NCBI GenBank assembly: GCA_025363295.1 | Contig: JANYEC010000079.1 | Location: 1 to 38,330, forward strand | DNA: 38,330 nt | Source of the DNA: Akkermansiaceae bacterium | GTDB taxonomy: Bacteria > Verrucomicrobiota > Verrucomicrobiia > Verrucomicrobiales > Akkermansiaceae | Reading direction: 5' to 3' | Shown: positions 15,919-25,023 of the stretch, in pieces | Position numbering within the stretch: position 1 is the first letter of the stretch | How the letters are laid out: the number at the start of each line of letters is the position of its first letter | Notes under the pieces: generated by a model | Told to the model about the DNA's origin: nothing | The model's input: only the letters and a program-made list of their open reading frames with translations | Database searches by the model: none | Made by a program: the position numbers and the translations under genes

Positions 15919-17193
15919 TCAAAGCGTGTGACCCATGCGGAGGCGTTTTGTTTCGAGATACTTCTCGTTGTGAGGATTCGAGGGCAGGCTGATAGGCAAT
16001 TGCTCGACGATTTCTAATCCGTAGCCTTCCAGTCCGATGACTTTTTTCGGATTGTTCGTCAGTAGGCGCATTTTCCTAACACCAAGATCATAGAGGATCT
16101 GCGCGCCCATTCCATAGTCGCGGAGATCGGAGCCAAAGCCGAGTTTTTCATTCGCCTCGATGGTGTCCATGCCTTCCTCCTGGAGCTTGTAGGCGTGGAT
16201 TTTCGCGGGTAACCCGATTCCCCGCCCCTCTTGGCGGAGGTAAAGCAGCACGCCACCTTCTTTCGAAATATGTTCCATCGCAGCGGCTAACTGGCCTCCA
16301 CAATCGCAGCGCTTGGAATGGAAAACATCGCCTGTTAGGCATTCGGAGTGAACGCGGACGAGCGTCGGTTTTTCCGGGTCGATCTCACCATGGCTGAGCG
16401 CCAGATGATGGGTGGCATCAGTGGAAATACGATAGAGATGGCAGTCGAAATCACCGTAATCCGTGGGCATGAGAATGGTTTGCTCGCGGATGACTAATTT
16501 CTCCGAGCGCCTGCGGTATTCGATCAATTGCGTGATGGTGCAGGCTTTGAGTCGATGTTTTTCCTGATAGTTTCCGAGCTGTCCGACGCGGGCCATCGTC
16601 CCATCGTCGTTCATGATCTCACAGATCACCGCTGCGCGTGGTAGCCCAGCGAGGTCTGCTAGATCGAGTGCCGCCTCGGTATGTCCAGCGCGGCGGAGCA
16701 CCCCGTCGGGCATGCCTTGGAGCGGGAAAACGTGGCCGGGTTTCACAAATGCATCCGGGCCGATCGCCGGGTCAGCGAGGAGCCGGATCGTTAGAGCGCG
16801 ATCTGCGGAGGAGATCCCGGTGGTGATGCCATCTGCTGCGTCCACGCTCACGGTGAATGCCGTTTTCATTCCCTCGCGGTTCCGGCTGGCCATCTGCGGG
16901 AGATCGATTTCCTCCGCACGGTCTGCCGTGATCGGCGCGCAAATCAGGCCGCGTGCATGCACTGCCATGAAGTTGACCATCTCGGACGTGCAAAGCGATG
17001 CCGCGCCCACTAGGTCTGCTTCGTTTTCGCGATCAGGATCATCCGCCACGATCACCAGTCGACCGGCGGTGATTTCCGCGATGATTTCGTGGATCGGGCT
17101 GAAAAGGAGAGGCTCGGCGGGCATGGAGTGGATGAAGGACGGACGGAAAACCCCGGGATTAGGATGTATCCCACCGCGATCTTCAACCCCCAT
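15919..17193 (-). CDS. ribBA: Bifunctional DHBP synthase / GTP cyclohydrolase II (riboflavin biosynthesis)
   Basis: 424 aa. It makes both riboflavin precursors: 3,4-dihydroxy-2-butanone 4-phosphate from ribulose 5-phosphate, and the pyrimidine from GTP. The N-terminal RibB domain (about 27-225) has 'DDPDRENEADL', 'MASRNREGMKTAFTVSVDA' and 'RAGHTEAALDLADLAG'. The C-terminal RibA domain (about 226-424) has the zinc-binding cysteines in 'ECLTGDVFHSKRCDCGG' and the 'LRQEGRGIGL' motif. The start at 17193 is 3 bp after the yqgE stop; family similarity begins nearer Met24 (17124), which may be the true start. No FMN riboswitch was seen upstream. Confidence 0.93.
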   Translation of the reverse strand: MGVEDRGGIHPNPGVFRPSFIHSMPAEPLLFSPIHEIIAEITAGRLVIVADDPDRENEADLVGAASLCTSEMVNFMAVHARGLICAPITADRAEEIDLPQMASRNREGMKTAFTVSVDAADGITTGISSADRALTIRLLADPAIGPDAFVKPGHVFPLQGMPDGVLRRAGHTEAALDLADLAGLPRAAVICEIMNDDGTMARVGQLGNYQEKHRLKACTITQLIEYRRRSEKLVIREQTILMPTDYGDFDCHLYRISTDATHHLALSHGEIDPEKPTLVRVHSECLTGDVFHSKRCDCGGQLAAAMEHISKEGGVLLYLRQEGRGIGLPAKIHAYKLQEEGMDTIEANEKLGFGSDLRDYGMGAQILYDLGVRKMRLLTNNPKKVIGLEGYGLEIVEQLPISLPSNPHNEKYLETKRLRMGHTL

Positions 17194-17196
17194 TTC

Positions 17197-17763
17197 TTAG
17201 TTTAAAGTTGGATCGTCAGGTGCCTCTGCCAGAATCCGGTGAAGCGGTGAAAGATGGCGCAGTAATTCCGACCAAAGCCCCTGATCATGCTCGTAGCCTA
17301 ACAAGTTTTTCTGTGGCCGAGCTGGAATCCATGAGCTCCGGCGCAGTTCATTCTCCAGTTGTCCCGCTGTCCAGCCCGAGTAACCGACGAAGGCCCGCAC
17401 GATCCGGCCCGGCTTGGAAGCGTGCTTGGCGGCATCCTCGGCGGAGAGGCGCAAAGCCCAGCGGAGGCCGGTTTTTTTACTCCACCAGAACGAAGAAAAG
17501 GTGAGCTGATCGCGAGAAACTGGACCTCCATCGTGCACGGCGAGTTTACTCAATGAGGCGAACTCACTCGCGGATAGAAAATCTCCCACCACTTTTCCTG
17601 TCGGGTGATTTAATATCAATCCCATCGCGCCCTGATCGGCCCTGTGCTCCGCGAGTAGAATCACGGAGCGGTTGAAAGTGCCATCACGCAACGATGGGTC
17701 TGCCAGTAGCAGTTGTCCCTGAAGCTGGATCGGTAGATCGGGTGGTGATGATTCGGCGGCCAC
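17197..17763 (-). CDS. yqgE: YqgE/AlgH (UPF0301) family protein
   Basis: 188 aa, the usual family size. 'LQGQLLLADPSLRDGTFNRSVILLAEHRADQGAMGLILNHPTGK' and 'VHDGGPVSRDQLTF' are the family's conserved start, and 'FVGYSGWTAGQLENELRRSSWI' is its C-terminal signature. The biochemical role is not settled; AlgH was first linked to alginate regulation in Pseudomonas. It heads the minus-strand run with ribBA 3 bp behind. A 101-bp region separates it from the divergent endonuclease/phosphatase gene and must hold both promoters; I saw no convincing boxes in it. Confidence 0.88.
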   Translation of the reverse strand: MAAESSPPDLPIQLQGQLLLADPSLRDGTFNRSVILLAEHRADQGAMGLILNHPTGKVVGDFLSASEFASLSKLAVHDGGPVSRDQLTFSSFWWSKKTGLRWALRLSAEDAAKHASKPGRIVRAFVGYSGWTAGQLENELRRSSWIPARPQKNLLGYEHDQGLWSELLRHLSPLHRILAEAPDDPTLN

Positions 17764-17864
17764 GAAAAGATCTTAATGCCGTGCGAGGTCATCGCCAACA
17801 GCGGATTCAAGAAGTTTTGTGGAAATTGGCTCGCGGGCTGCGGTGCAAGCGCCACCTTCCGCCC

Positions 17865-18725
17865 ATGAAATCATTTTCGGTATGTTTTTTAATCCTGCTC
17901 GCCGTCGTCCGGGCCGAACCACTGCCGCTCCGAGTCGTCGCCGCGAATCTAACTTCGGATAACAAACAATCCTATTCCCCGGACAACGGCAACCATTCCA
18001 ATCCTGAAGGCGCGGGTGCGCGCATTTTGAAAGCGCTTAAACCGGACATCGTCATGATCCAAGAGTTTAACACATCCGGCCCGCCGCGTCAGTGGGTGAA
18101 TCAAACTTTCAGCAAGGACTACGATTTCATGCAGGAAAAAAGCATGCAAATACCTAACGGAATCATCAGTCGTTTCCCGATCGTCGAGTCGGGCTCTTGG
18201 GACGATCCAGAACTTTCTAACCGCGAGTTTGCTTGGGCGAAAATCCGCCTGCCGAATAAGAATCTGCTATGGGTCGTGAGTCTTCACCTCCATTCCAAGG
18301 GCGATGCCTCCCGCGCCACTGAAGCCGCCGCGCTCGTCAAATTTATAGGGGAAAAAATCCCAAAGGACTCCCTTATTGTGATCGGTGGCGATCTCAACGC
18401 TCACTCGGATCAAGAGCCAGTCCTTAAAAACCTCGCCGCAGTCGCCGTTATTCCCGAGCACCCACCTGCCGATAAAAACGGTGAAACAAACACGAACGCC
18501 TCTCGCAACCATCCCTACGATTGGGTTCTCGCCAGTGGTCCGCTGGACAAAACCGCCGTCCCTCTCAAGCTCGCCGGTCAGGAATTTCTCCACGGACTTG
18601 TTTTCGATAGCCGTGTCTTCGAACCGCTCGAGCAAGTTTCGCCCGTGCAAAAAACCGACAGCGGTGTAAAAAATATGCAGCACATGGCAGTGGTCCGCGA
18701 TTTCCTAATTCCCGACGTGAAGTAG
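17865..18725 (+). CDS. Exported endonuclease/exonuclease/phosphatase-family protein
   Basis: 286 aa from ATG 17865; the frame is open earlier but overlaps yqgE, and a signal peptide (MKSFSVCFLILLAVVRA, about 1-17) begins at this Met. EEP-fold motifs are 'LKPDIVMIQEFN' (metal-binding Glu), 'LLWVVSLHLHSKGD', 'SLIVIGGDLNAHSDQEP' (Asp-x-Asn), 'PYDWVLASG' and 'MQHMAVVRDF' (His near the C-terminus). Such enzymes hydrolyse phosphodiester or phosphomonoester bonds in nucleic acids, lipids or inositol phosphates; the substrate is open. It is probably periplasmic or secreted. Confidence 0.82.
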   Translation: MKSFSVCFLILLAVVRAEPLPLRVVAANLTSDNKQSYSPDNGNHSNPEGAGARILKALKPDIVMIQEFNTSGPPRQWVNQTFSKDYDFMQEKSMQIPNGIISRFPIVESGSWDDPELSNREFAWAKIRLPNKNLLWVVSLHLHSKGDASRATEAAALVKFIGEKIPKDSLIVIGGDLNAHSDQEPVLKNLAAVAVIPEHPPADKNGETNTNASRNHPYDWVLASGPLDKTAVPLKLAGQEFLHGLVFDSRVFEPLEQVSPVQKTDSGVKNMQHMAVVRDFLIPDVK

Positions 18726-18830
18726 GCCCCACGGCGATTTGGTTTCTTAATGTCCGGTTTTTGATTACTTGGAATCCGGCAATCGGGTGATAACGGAGTT
18801 TCAAAACGAGCGTAGAATGCCGTAAGTCCG

Positions 18831-21668
18831 ATGATTCGTCTGCTCTGCATTTTTCCGCCAGCCTTTTTAGCCACACTTGCGGGCGCACAAGACCGTGTGG
18901 AATTCAACCGCGACATCCGCCCCATTCTAACGAAAAATTGTACCAGCTGCCACGGCGGTGTCAAAGAAGCGGGCAACATTTCCTTCATCTATCGGGAAAA
19001 AGCGCTGGGGAAGGGGAAGTCTGGCGAGCGTCCCATCGTCCCCGGTAAGCCTGCCGAGTCCGACATGGTGCACCGCCTCCGCAGCACCGATCCCGAAGAG
19101 GTTATGCCGCAGCCGAAACACGGGCCGCCGCTGCCGGAAGCGCAGATCGCGCTGATCGAGCGTTGGATTTCCGAAGGTGCGGAATGGCAGGATCATTGGT
19201 CGTTCGTGCCGCCGAAAGAGTCTCCTGTTCTGAAAATTTCCGACGAATCATGGCCGTCTGTTCCGTTAGACCGTTTCGTGCTTGCACGCCTAGACCAAGA
19301 AAATCTCAAGCCCTCGCCGGAAGCGGCACCCGCCGAGTGGCTCCGCCGCGTCAGCTTCGATCTCACCGGCCTGCCGCCCTCGCCGGACGATCTCACCGCC
19401 TATCAGAACGCTGCGGTGGCCGATCCTGTAGCCGCCCGGACGGCGGTTGTGGACGGCTTGTTAGCCTCGCCGGCATTCGGCGAGCGCTGGGCCTCGGTCT
19501 GGTTGGACCTCGCCCGCTACTCGGACACCTATGGATTTGAAAAAGATCCGGCGCGCGACATATGGCCTTATCGGGACTGGGTCATCCGTGCCTTCAATGC
19601 GGATATGCCTTACGATGAATTTACCATCGAACAGTTAGCTGGAGATCTTCTGCCGCATGCCACCGCAGACCAGCGGCTGGCCACCGCGTTTCACCGGAAC
19701 ACGCAAACCAATACGGAAGGCGGCACGGATGATGAGGAGTTTCGCGTCGCCGCCGTGATCGACCGCGTCAGCACAACTTGGACTACCTGGCAGGCCATCA
19801 CTTTCGGCTGCGTGCAATGCCATTCGCATCCCTACGATCCCATCGAGCACGATGAGTTCTATAAATTCGTCGCCTTTTTTAACAGCACCGAGGATTGCGA
19901 TCAGGACGACGATTTTCCCAAGATGAAAGTGGCCACGGACCCTGCGGAAAGCGCCCGCGCCTCAGCCTTGGAAATCGAGATGCGGTCACTGCGGGAAACA
20001 CTCAACGTAGCCGGACACGATGGCGGGGAATCTTCCGATCTTTGGGCACCTTTTACCCCGGAAACTCTCACCCCATCCCACGGCACGCTCGCCATTTCCA
20101 GCGATGGGACGATCCGCGCATCCGGCACCTTGCCCAAGGGAAATTTCGCACGTCTAGCAGGACCGGTCGCGCCATTCACCGCGTTGCGCCTAAAGATTCT
20201 GCCAGATAGTGATGATCCCAAAAAATGGCCGGAGCGCGGCTCGCTTGTTTCCCGCTTTGAGGTGAAGCTAACAGACCTATCGGGCGCGGTCACCCCCGTC
20301 GCCATGAAAGAGATTTTCGCAGATCACCTTGGCGGCCCTAACAACCCGAAACCTACTGGAAACTTGGGTGGTTTTCCGAAGCTCGAGGGTCCTCGCTGGT
20401 TCGTGTTTGTGCCCGCGAAGCCGATCGTGCCGATGGCAGGCTCGAAGTTGGAAATTTCTATGAAGCAGGATGGCGAAACTGCAGGCAACCAGGCTACGCC
20501 GCTGAGGCGGTTTTTATTTGAAATTTCCAATGACTCTGCATGGACGTCTTTAGTGAACGATCCCGCGCGGGAAACGGCGTGGCGTTCCCGTGCGGAGCTG
20601 GAGCGGCAATATCATGAGATTAAGGGAGCGATGATTCCGGTGATGATCGAGCGCCCGGCGCGCGAAACCCGTGTTTTCGCTCGTGGCAATCGCCTCTCGA
20701 AAGAAAACGCGGTCACTCCCAGCGTGCCAAAATTGTTAGTGAATGCGGCGGCCAGCGAGCCCATGAACCGTCTTGATATGGCTCGCTGGATCGCCAGCGC
20801 AGAAAACCCACTCACCGCCCGCGTGATGGTGAATCGCCTGTGGGGAGAGCTCTTCGGCACTGGTATCGTGAAGACTGTAGAAGACTTCGGCACGTCTGGC
20901 ACGCCGCCGAGCCATCCTCAGATGTTAGATCATCTCGCGCTGCGCTTTTCCGGAGTGCAAAAGTGGTCGGTGAAATCCGCTCTGCGGGATATGGTGCTTT
21001 CATCCACCTATCGACAGACACATCGCGCGACGAAAGAGCTGGTTGATAGAGATCCGTCCAATCTTCTGCTAGCGCGTGGTCCGCGCTCCCGTCTCACCGC
21101 TGAGATGGTGAGGGATCAGGCGCTCTCGGTGGCCGGATTGCTATCGAGAAAAATGCTGGGCGCTCCAGTGTTTCCGCCGCAACCGGAAGGCATCTGGAGC
21201 TCGATTTACAATGGCGCAAAATGGAAGGAATCCACCGGTGAGGATCGCTTCCGCCGGGGGATCTATACTTATCTGAAACGCACGAGCGGCTACCCGGCAT
21301 TTCTAACATTCGATTCGCCCAGCCGTGATCTTTGTACTGCGCGCCGCATCACCAGCAACACGCCGCTTCAAGCGCTCGTCGCCTTGAATGATCCCGCTCA
21401 CATCGAGGCAGCCCAAGGTTTCGCGAAGCGCATGCGCGAGCACTCGCCGGATCTAACCGCCCGGCTCGCCTACGGCATCGCCCTCGCCACCCAGTGCAGT
21501 GCTTCCTCTGCGACCATCGCCACGCTCACCAAGCTCCATGCCGAGTCCACCGCCGATTACGAACGCTCGCCGGCGGACTCAGCGAAACTCGCAGACAACC
21601 CCTCAGACGCGGCGCTCGTCCTCACTGCAAATACCATTCTCAACCTAGACTCCGCGTTATCCCGTTAG
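18831..21668 (+). CDS. PSD1 family protein: cytochrome c-like + DUF1549 + DUF1553
   Basis: 945 aa with a signal peptide (about 1-19). The N-terminal planctomycete-type cytochrome domain has the haem-binding CTSCH (Cys37, Cys40, His41) and a possible Met ligand in 'EEVMPQPKHG'. DUF1549 spans about 140-360 ('LDRFVLARLDQENLKPSPEA', 'ERWASVWLDLARYSDTYGFEKDP') and contains the second CVQCH motif usual there ('FGCVQCHSHPYDPIEHDEFYKF'). DUF1553 covers about 650-910 ('RLDMARWIASAENPLTARVMVNRLWGELFGTGIV', 'SRLTAEMVRDQALSVAGLLS'). This family is expanded in Planctomycetes and Verrucomicrobia and usually pairs with DUF1501 genes, as here (4 bp downstream). A periplasmic redox role in polysaccharide use is commonly proposed but unproven. 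Confidence 0.92.
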   Translation: MIRLLCIFPPAFLATLAGAQDRVEFNRDIRPILTKNCTSCHGGVKEAGNISFIYREKALGKGKSGERPIVPGKPAESDMVHRLRSTDPEEVMPQPKHGPPLPEAQIALIERWISEGAEWQDHWSFVPPKESPVLKISDESWPSVPLDRFVLARLDQENLKPSPEAAPAEWLRRVSFDLTGLPPSPDDLTAYQNAAVADPVAARTAVVDGLLASPAFGERWASVWLDLARYSDTYGFEKDPARDIWPYRDWVIRAFNADMPYDEFTIEQLAGDLLPHATADQRLATAFHRNTQTNTEGGTDDEEFRVAAVIDRVSTTWTTWQAITFGCVQCHSHPYDPIEHDEFYKFVAFFNSTEDCDQDDDFPKMKVATDPAESARASALEIEMRSLRETLNVAGHDGGESSDLWAPFTPETLTPSHGTLAISSDGTIRASGTLPKGNFARLAGPVAPFTALRLKILPDSDDPKKWPERGSLVSRFEVKLTDLSGAVTPVAMKEIFADHLGGPNNPKPTGNLGGFPKLEGPRWFVFVPAKPIVPMAGSKLEISMKQDGETAGNQATPLRRFLFEISNDSAWTSLVNDPARETAWRSRAELERQYHEIKGAMIPVMIERPARETRVFARGNRLSKENAVTPSVPKLLVNAAASEPMNRLDMARWIASAENPLTARVMVNRLWGELFGTGIVKTVEDFGTSGTPPSHPQMLDHLALRFSGVQKWSVKSALRDMVLSSTYRQTHRATKELVDRDPSNLLLARGPRSRLTAEMVRDQALSVAGLLSRKMLGAPVFPPQPEGIWSSIYNGAKWKESTGEDRFRRGIYTYLKRTSGYPAFLTFDSPSRDLCTARRITSNTPLQALVALNDPAHIEAAQGFAKRMREHSPDLTARLAYGIALATQCSASSATIATLTKLHAESTADYERSPADSAKLADNPSDAALVLTANTILNLDSALSR

Positions 21669-21672
21669 AATT

Positions 21673-23154
21673 ATGAACCCGGAAAATTTCGCTCAACTCA
21701 CACAAGCCGGTCTCCAGCAAATCACTCGGCGGCATTTCCTCACGAGGTGCAGCACTGGCCTCGGCGCGATGTGGCTCGCGGGAGCGACGGGGAACGCTTT
21801 CGGGGCTTTGAAAAAAGATCCAGCGAACCCGCTCGCCCCCTCCATGCCCGCCTTCGCTCCCAAAGCGAAGCGTGTGATCTATCTGCACATGAGCGGCGCT
21901 CCCTCACAGCACGAGTTGTTTGATTACAAGCCGGAGCTTCAGAAGCTCAACGGTAAGGAATGTCCAAAGGAGTTTCTGGAAGGAAAACAATTCGCATTCA
22001 TCCAAGGCGTGCCGAAAATGTTAGGTCCGCAGTTTGATTTTAAGCAACACGGCCAGTCCGGTGCGTGGGTTTCGGATCGGCTACCGCATTTCTCATCGGT
22101 GGTGGATGATGTGTGTTTCATCAAGTCCATGTACACGGACCAGTTCAATCACGCGCCCGCGCAACTGCTGTTGCACACTGGCTCGCAGAATCTTGGTGCT
22201 CCGTCTATCGGCTCGTGGGCCACTTACGGGCTCGGCTCGGAAAACCAAAACCTGCCGGGGTTCATCGTTCTCACTTCTGGCGGAAACAATCCGGATGCAG
22301 GGAAATCCATCTGGGGTGCAGGCTATCTGCCATCCGTCTATCAGGGTGTGCAATGTCGTTCAAAAGGTGATCCCGTGCTCTATCTGGGAGACCCCGCTGG
22401 AATCCCGCGCGATCTCCGCCGCCGTTCGCTCGATGCGCTAGACGCCCTCAACCAGGAGATTTCTGCGGATGTCGGTGACCCAGAGACCGTCACCCGCATC
22501 GCGCAGTATGAAATGGCCTTCCGGATGCAAATGCATGCCACGGATGCGTTTGATCTGAAACAGGAATCTATCACCTCGCACATGCTTTACGGCACCGAGC
22601 CGGGTAAGGAATCCTTTGCTAACAATTGTCTGTTAGCCCGCCGCCTCGCCGAGCGAGGAGTGCGTTATATCCAGCTTTTTCACTCCGGTTGGGACTCCCA
22701 CGGCAGCTCCGCGAAGGAAGCCCTGAACAAGGGCTTCAGCGACCGCTGCGGAGAGGTGGACCAAGCGATGACCGCCTTGTTGATCGACCTGAAACAACGA
22801 GGACTGCTAGAAGACACGCTCGTCGTCTGGGGCGGCGAGTTTGGCCGCACGCCCATGCAGGAGAACCGCGGTGGCACTGAAATGGCTTTCATTGGCCGCG
22901 ATCACAATCCCGGCGGCTTCACCATTTGGATGGCCGGCGGCGGGGTGAAAGCCGGGATGACCTACGGCGAGACCGACCCGATTGGTTACGAAGCCATGAA
23001 GGACAAAGTTTCCGTCCACGATCTCCACGCGACGATGTTAAATCTAATGGGCTTCGATCACGAAAAGTTTACCTACACTTCCCAGGGTGCGCCCCAACGG
23101 CTCACGAACATTACCAAGCCGGGAACGAAGATCGTCCATGGTATCTTGGGTTGA
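21673..23154 (+). CDS. DUF1501 (sulfatase-like) protein, Tat-exported
   Basis: 493 aa. A twin-arginine signal lies at 'ITRRHFLTRCSTGLGAMWLAG' (about residues 17-37). DUF1501 features are 'KRVIYLHMSGAPSQHELFDYKPEL', 'GLGSENQNLPGFIVLTSGG', 'NNCLLARRLAERGVRYIQLFHSGWDSHG', and 'DTLVVWGGEFGRTPMQENRGG', which ends in the conserved Gly-Glu-Phe-Gly-Arg-Thr. The fold is alkaline-phosphatase/sulfatase-like, but the family's activity is not established. It is co-transcribed with the PSD1 gene (4 bp spacing), the standard pairing. A role with sulfated or otherwise modified glycans is an inference from family context. Confidence 0.9.
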   Translation: MNPENFAQLTQAGLQQITRRHFLTRCSTGLGAMWLAGATGNAFGALKKDPANPLAPSMPAFAPKAKRVIYLHMSGAPSQHELFDYKPELQKLNGKECPKEFLEGKQFAFIQGVPKMLGPQFDFKQHGQSGAWVSDRLPHFSSVVDDVCFIKSMYTDQFNHAPAQLLLHTGSQNLGAPSIGSWATYGLGSENQNLPGFIVLTSGGNNPDAGKSIWGAGYLPSVYQGVQCRSKGDPVLYLGDPAGIPRDLRRRSLDALDALNQEISADVGDPETVTRIAQYEMAFRMQMHATDAFDLKQESITSHMLYGTEPGKESFANNCLLARRLAERGVRYIQLFHSGWDSHGSSAKEALNKGFSDRCGEVDQAMTALLIDLKQRGLLEDTLVVWGGEFGRTPMQENRGGTEMAFIGRDHNPGGFTIWMAGGGVKAGMTYGETDPIGYEAMKDKVSVHDLHATMLNLMGFDHEKFTYTSQGAPQRLTNITKPGTKIVHGILG

Positions 23155-23197
23155 CTATAAACCGTAAAACCATATTGCCCCCCCTATAAACACGACA

Positions 23198-23431
23198 TTG
23201 GATCTCCCCGACGATCTTCTCACGGAGGCCAAGACACTCGCTGTCCGGCGCAAGACGACTCTCAAAGCGGTGGTCGAAAGTGCTTTGCGTCGGGAAATCC
23301 GACCTGCCGCAGAAATCGAAAACCCGAATCCCGAAAAGTTCGAGGTGGGTCTCCTTGGCTTCCTCGTGATTAAGCGCAAGCCGGGTGAGACGATTACGTT
23401 AGAGATGATCCAGACGATTCAGGACGGATGA
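23198..23431 (+). CDS. vapB: VapB-type antitoxin, unusual start
   Basis: 77 aa if TTG 23198 is used (MDLPDDLLTEAKTLAVRRKTTLKAVVESALRREIRP). Relatives begin M-x-T-T-L-D-L-P; here the matching codons are ATA AAC ACG ACA TTG from 23186, so the expected ATG reads ATA. The next upstream near-start is ATT 23174, after a stop at 23165. There is no Shine-Dalgarno sequence, only a run of C. The ribbon-helix-helix N-terminus would bind operator DNA and the C-terminal tail would wrap the toxin. It lies 43 bp after the DUF1501 gene and 41 bp before the frameshifted vapC. Confidence 0.65.
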   Translation: MDLPDDLLTEAKTLAVRRKTTLKAVVESALRREIRPAAEIENPNPEKFEVGLLGFLVIKRKPGETITLEMIQTIQDG

Positions 23432-23472
23432 GACGAAGAGGAATTCCAGCGGGCGATTCACTCAAGGCAAGC

Positions 23473-23906
23473 ATGATTCACCTTTTTGATGTCAACGTCC
23501 TAATTGCCCTGTGTGATCCTGCCTATCCCCACGCTCCCTCCGCTAGGCGATTTTTTCAATCGGCAATTCCGGGCAATGGTTGGGCTACATGTTCAAATGT
23601 GGAAAATGGATTCCTCCGGATCTTTGGCGATCACGGGTATCGCGGAGGTGCGAGCTCCCTCAAGCGGTGCGCCTGATCTTGGATGGGGTAATGGCCTCAC
23701 CGGGTCATCAATTTTGGCCAGAAAATCTTTCTCTCGCGGATCGCCTCCTTTTTCCCGTGCTCCCCTCATCGAGAAATCTAACCGACATTTACCTACTTGG
23801 CCTCGCGGTCAAACGCGGCGCGCGCTTCGCAACCTTCGATCATAGTATCGACGCATCCCTCATCCCTGGCTGGCCCGCCGTATATTACCCGATACCTCAT
23901 CATTGA
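23473..23906 (+). pseudogene. vapC: VapC-type PIN-domain toxin broken by a frameshift
   Basis: The first part (from ATG 23473) reads MIHLFDVNVLIALCDPAYPH... 'ENGFLRIFGDHGYRGGASS' and hits a stop at 23674. The rest continues in another frame: 'PQAVRLILDGVMASPGHQFWPENLSLADRLLF' ... 'VTD'-like 'LTDIYLLGLAVKRGARFATFDHSI' to 23906. Together they make one PIN-domain RNase of ~145 aa with Asp6, Glu and the C-terminal Asp residues in the usual places. Restoring one C in the CCC run at about 23657-23659 rejoins the frames (...ASSPQAV...). The loss fits a decaying module, given the odd vapB start, but a sequencing error is possible. Confidence 0.8.
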
Positions 23907-23941
23907 CGGTTAACCGTGACGCCAGCGTTGTGACCTCCTGA

Positions 23942-25021
23942 TTACCTCAGGACTTGGCGGAATTCATCTTTTTCCGTTAGAGAGAGCACGAACTCCGTTA
24001 GTAATTCGATGGTGTGTTCAATGTCACCCAAATGCGCGGTTTCCACGACGGAATGCATGCAGCGGAGCGGGAGTGAAACGAGCGCACTCGGAACACCCGT
24101 GCGGGAGTGGAAGATCTTATCGGTATCGGTGCCAGTGAAACGACTGCTGGCTTCGTGTTGGACAGGAACCTTGCTTTTTTCCGCCACTTCGATGAGGCGC
24201 TGGACAACGTGAGGGTGATTGGCGGTGCCGTGTGAAAGGGTAGGCCCTTTTCCGAGTTTGACGGATCCGAATTTGTTAGGATCGATGCCGGGAGTATCGG
24301 TGGCGTGGGTGACATCAAGGCAGATGCAAGCATCCGGCTTGAGGCGGTAGGTGGCCATCATCGCGCCGTTGCCGCCGATTTCTTCTTGCACGGCGTTAAG
24401 GCAGATGACGGTGAACGCGGGCTTTTTCTTGCTGCTAGAAATGCGTTTTATCGCCTGTGCGATGATGTAGCCTCCGATTCTGTTATCCAAAGCGCGGCTG
24501 ATGAGGCGCTTGTGGGAAAGTTCCATCGGTCCATCCTGATAGACGGCAGGGTGGCCTACACGGAGACCGAGTGCGGCGACTTCGGCAGCGTTTGATGCGC
24601 CAACATCGACCCATAGATCATGGACTGCTGGGGCTTTTTCTTGGCCCGCTTCATCGCGGCGGAGGTGGATGGCGGTGTTCCCGATGATGCCGGTGACCTT
24701 GCCTTTATCACCAAGGATGGTGAGGCGTCGGCCACGTGCTGTGGCGGCATCCGAGCCGCCGACTCGGTCGATGCGGAGGAAACCTTTGTCATCGATGTGT
24801 TTGATCATGTAGCCGATCTCATCTGCATGGGCCTCCAGCATGATGATTCGCTTCGATTTTCCAGGAAGCGTGGCCCAAGTGGAGCCGTAGGAATCGCACG
24901 TGACATCCGCGGCGTAAGCCTTGATCCAATCCGCCCAGACCTGCTGGCCGGGCATTTCAAAGCCAGTAGGGCTGGGAGTTTCGAGGAGTTTGAAGAGGAA
25001 TTCACGGTCGGTTGAGGTCAT
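23942..25021 (-). CDS. M42-family metallo-aminopeptidase/deblocking peptidase
   Basis: 359 aa from ATG 25021 (MTSTDREFLFKLLETPSPTGFE); the frame is open to 25117 but the extra part is encoded by intergenic repeats. M42 metal ligands and catalytic residues are visible: 'LEAHADEIGYMI' (His-x-Asp), 'ISRALDNRIGGY' (bridging Asp), 'AVQEEIGGNGA' (catalytic Glu-Glu), 'CLDVTHATDTPGI' (Asp) and 'PLRCMHSVVETAHLGDI' (His). M42 enzymes are cytosolic, usually large tetrahedral complexes that trim peptides from the N-terminus; some family members are annotated as endoglucanase M. The leader just before the ATG can pair with a repeat after the upstream gene (see the repeat at 25024-25123). Confidence 0.9.
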   Translation of the reverse strand: MTSTDREFLFKLLETPSPTGFEMPGQQVWADWIKAYAADVTCDSYGSTWATLPGKSKRIIMLEAHADEIGYMIKHIDDKGFLRIDRVGGSDAATARGRRLTILGDKGKVTGIIGNTAIHLRRDEAGQEKAPAVHDLWVDVGASNAAEVAALGLRVGHPAVYQDGPMELSHKRLISRALDNRIGGYIIAQAIKRISSSKKKPAFTVICLNAVQEEIGGNGAMMATYRLKPDACICLDVTHATDTPGIDPNKFGSVKLGKGPTLSHGTANHPHVVQRLIEVAEKSKVPVQHEASSRFTGTDTDKIFHSRTGVPSALVSLPLRCMHSVVETAHLGDIEHTIELLTEFVLSLTEKDEFRQVLR

Positions 25022-25023
25022 GA

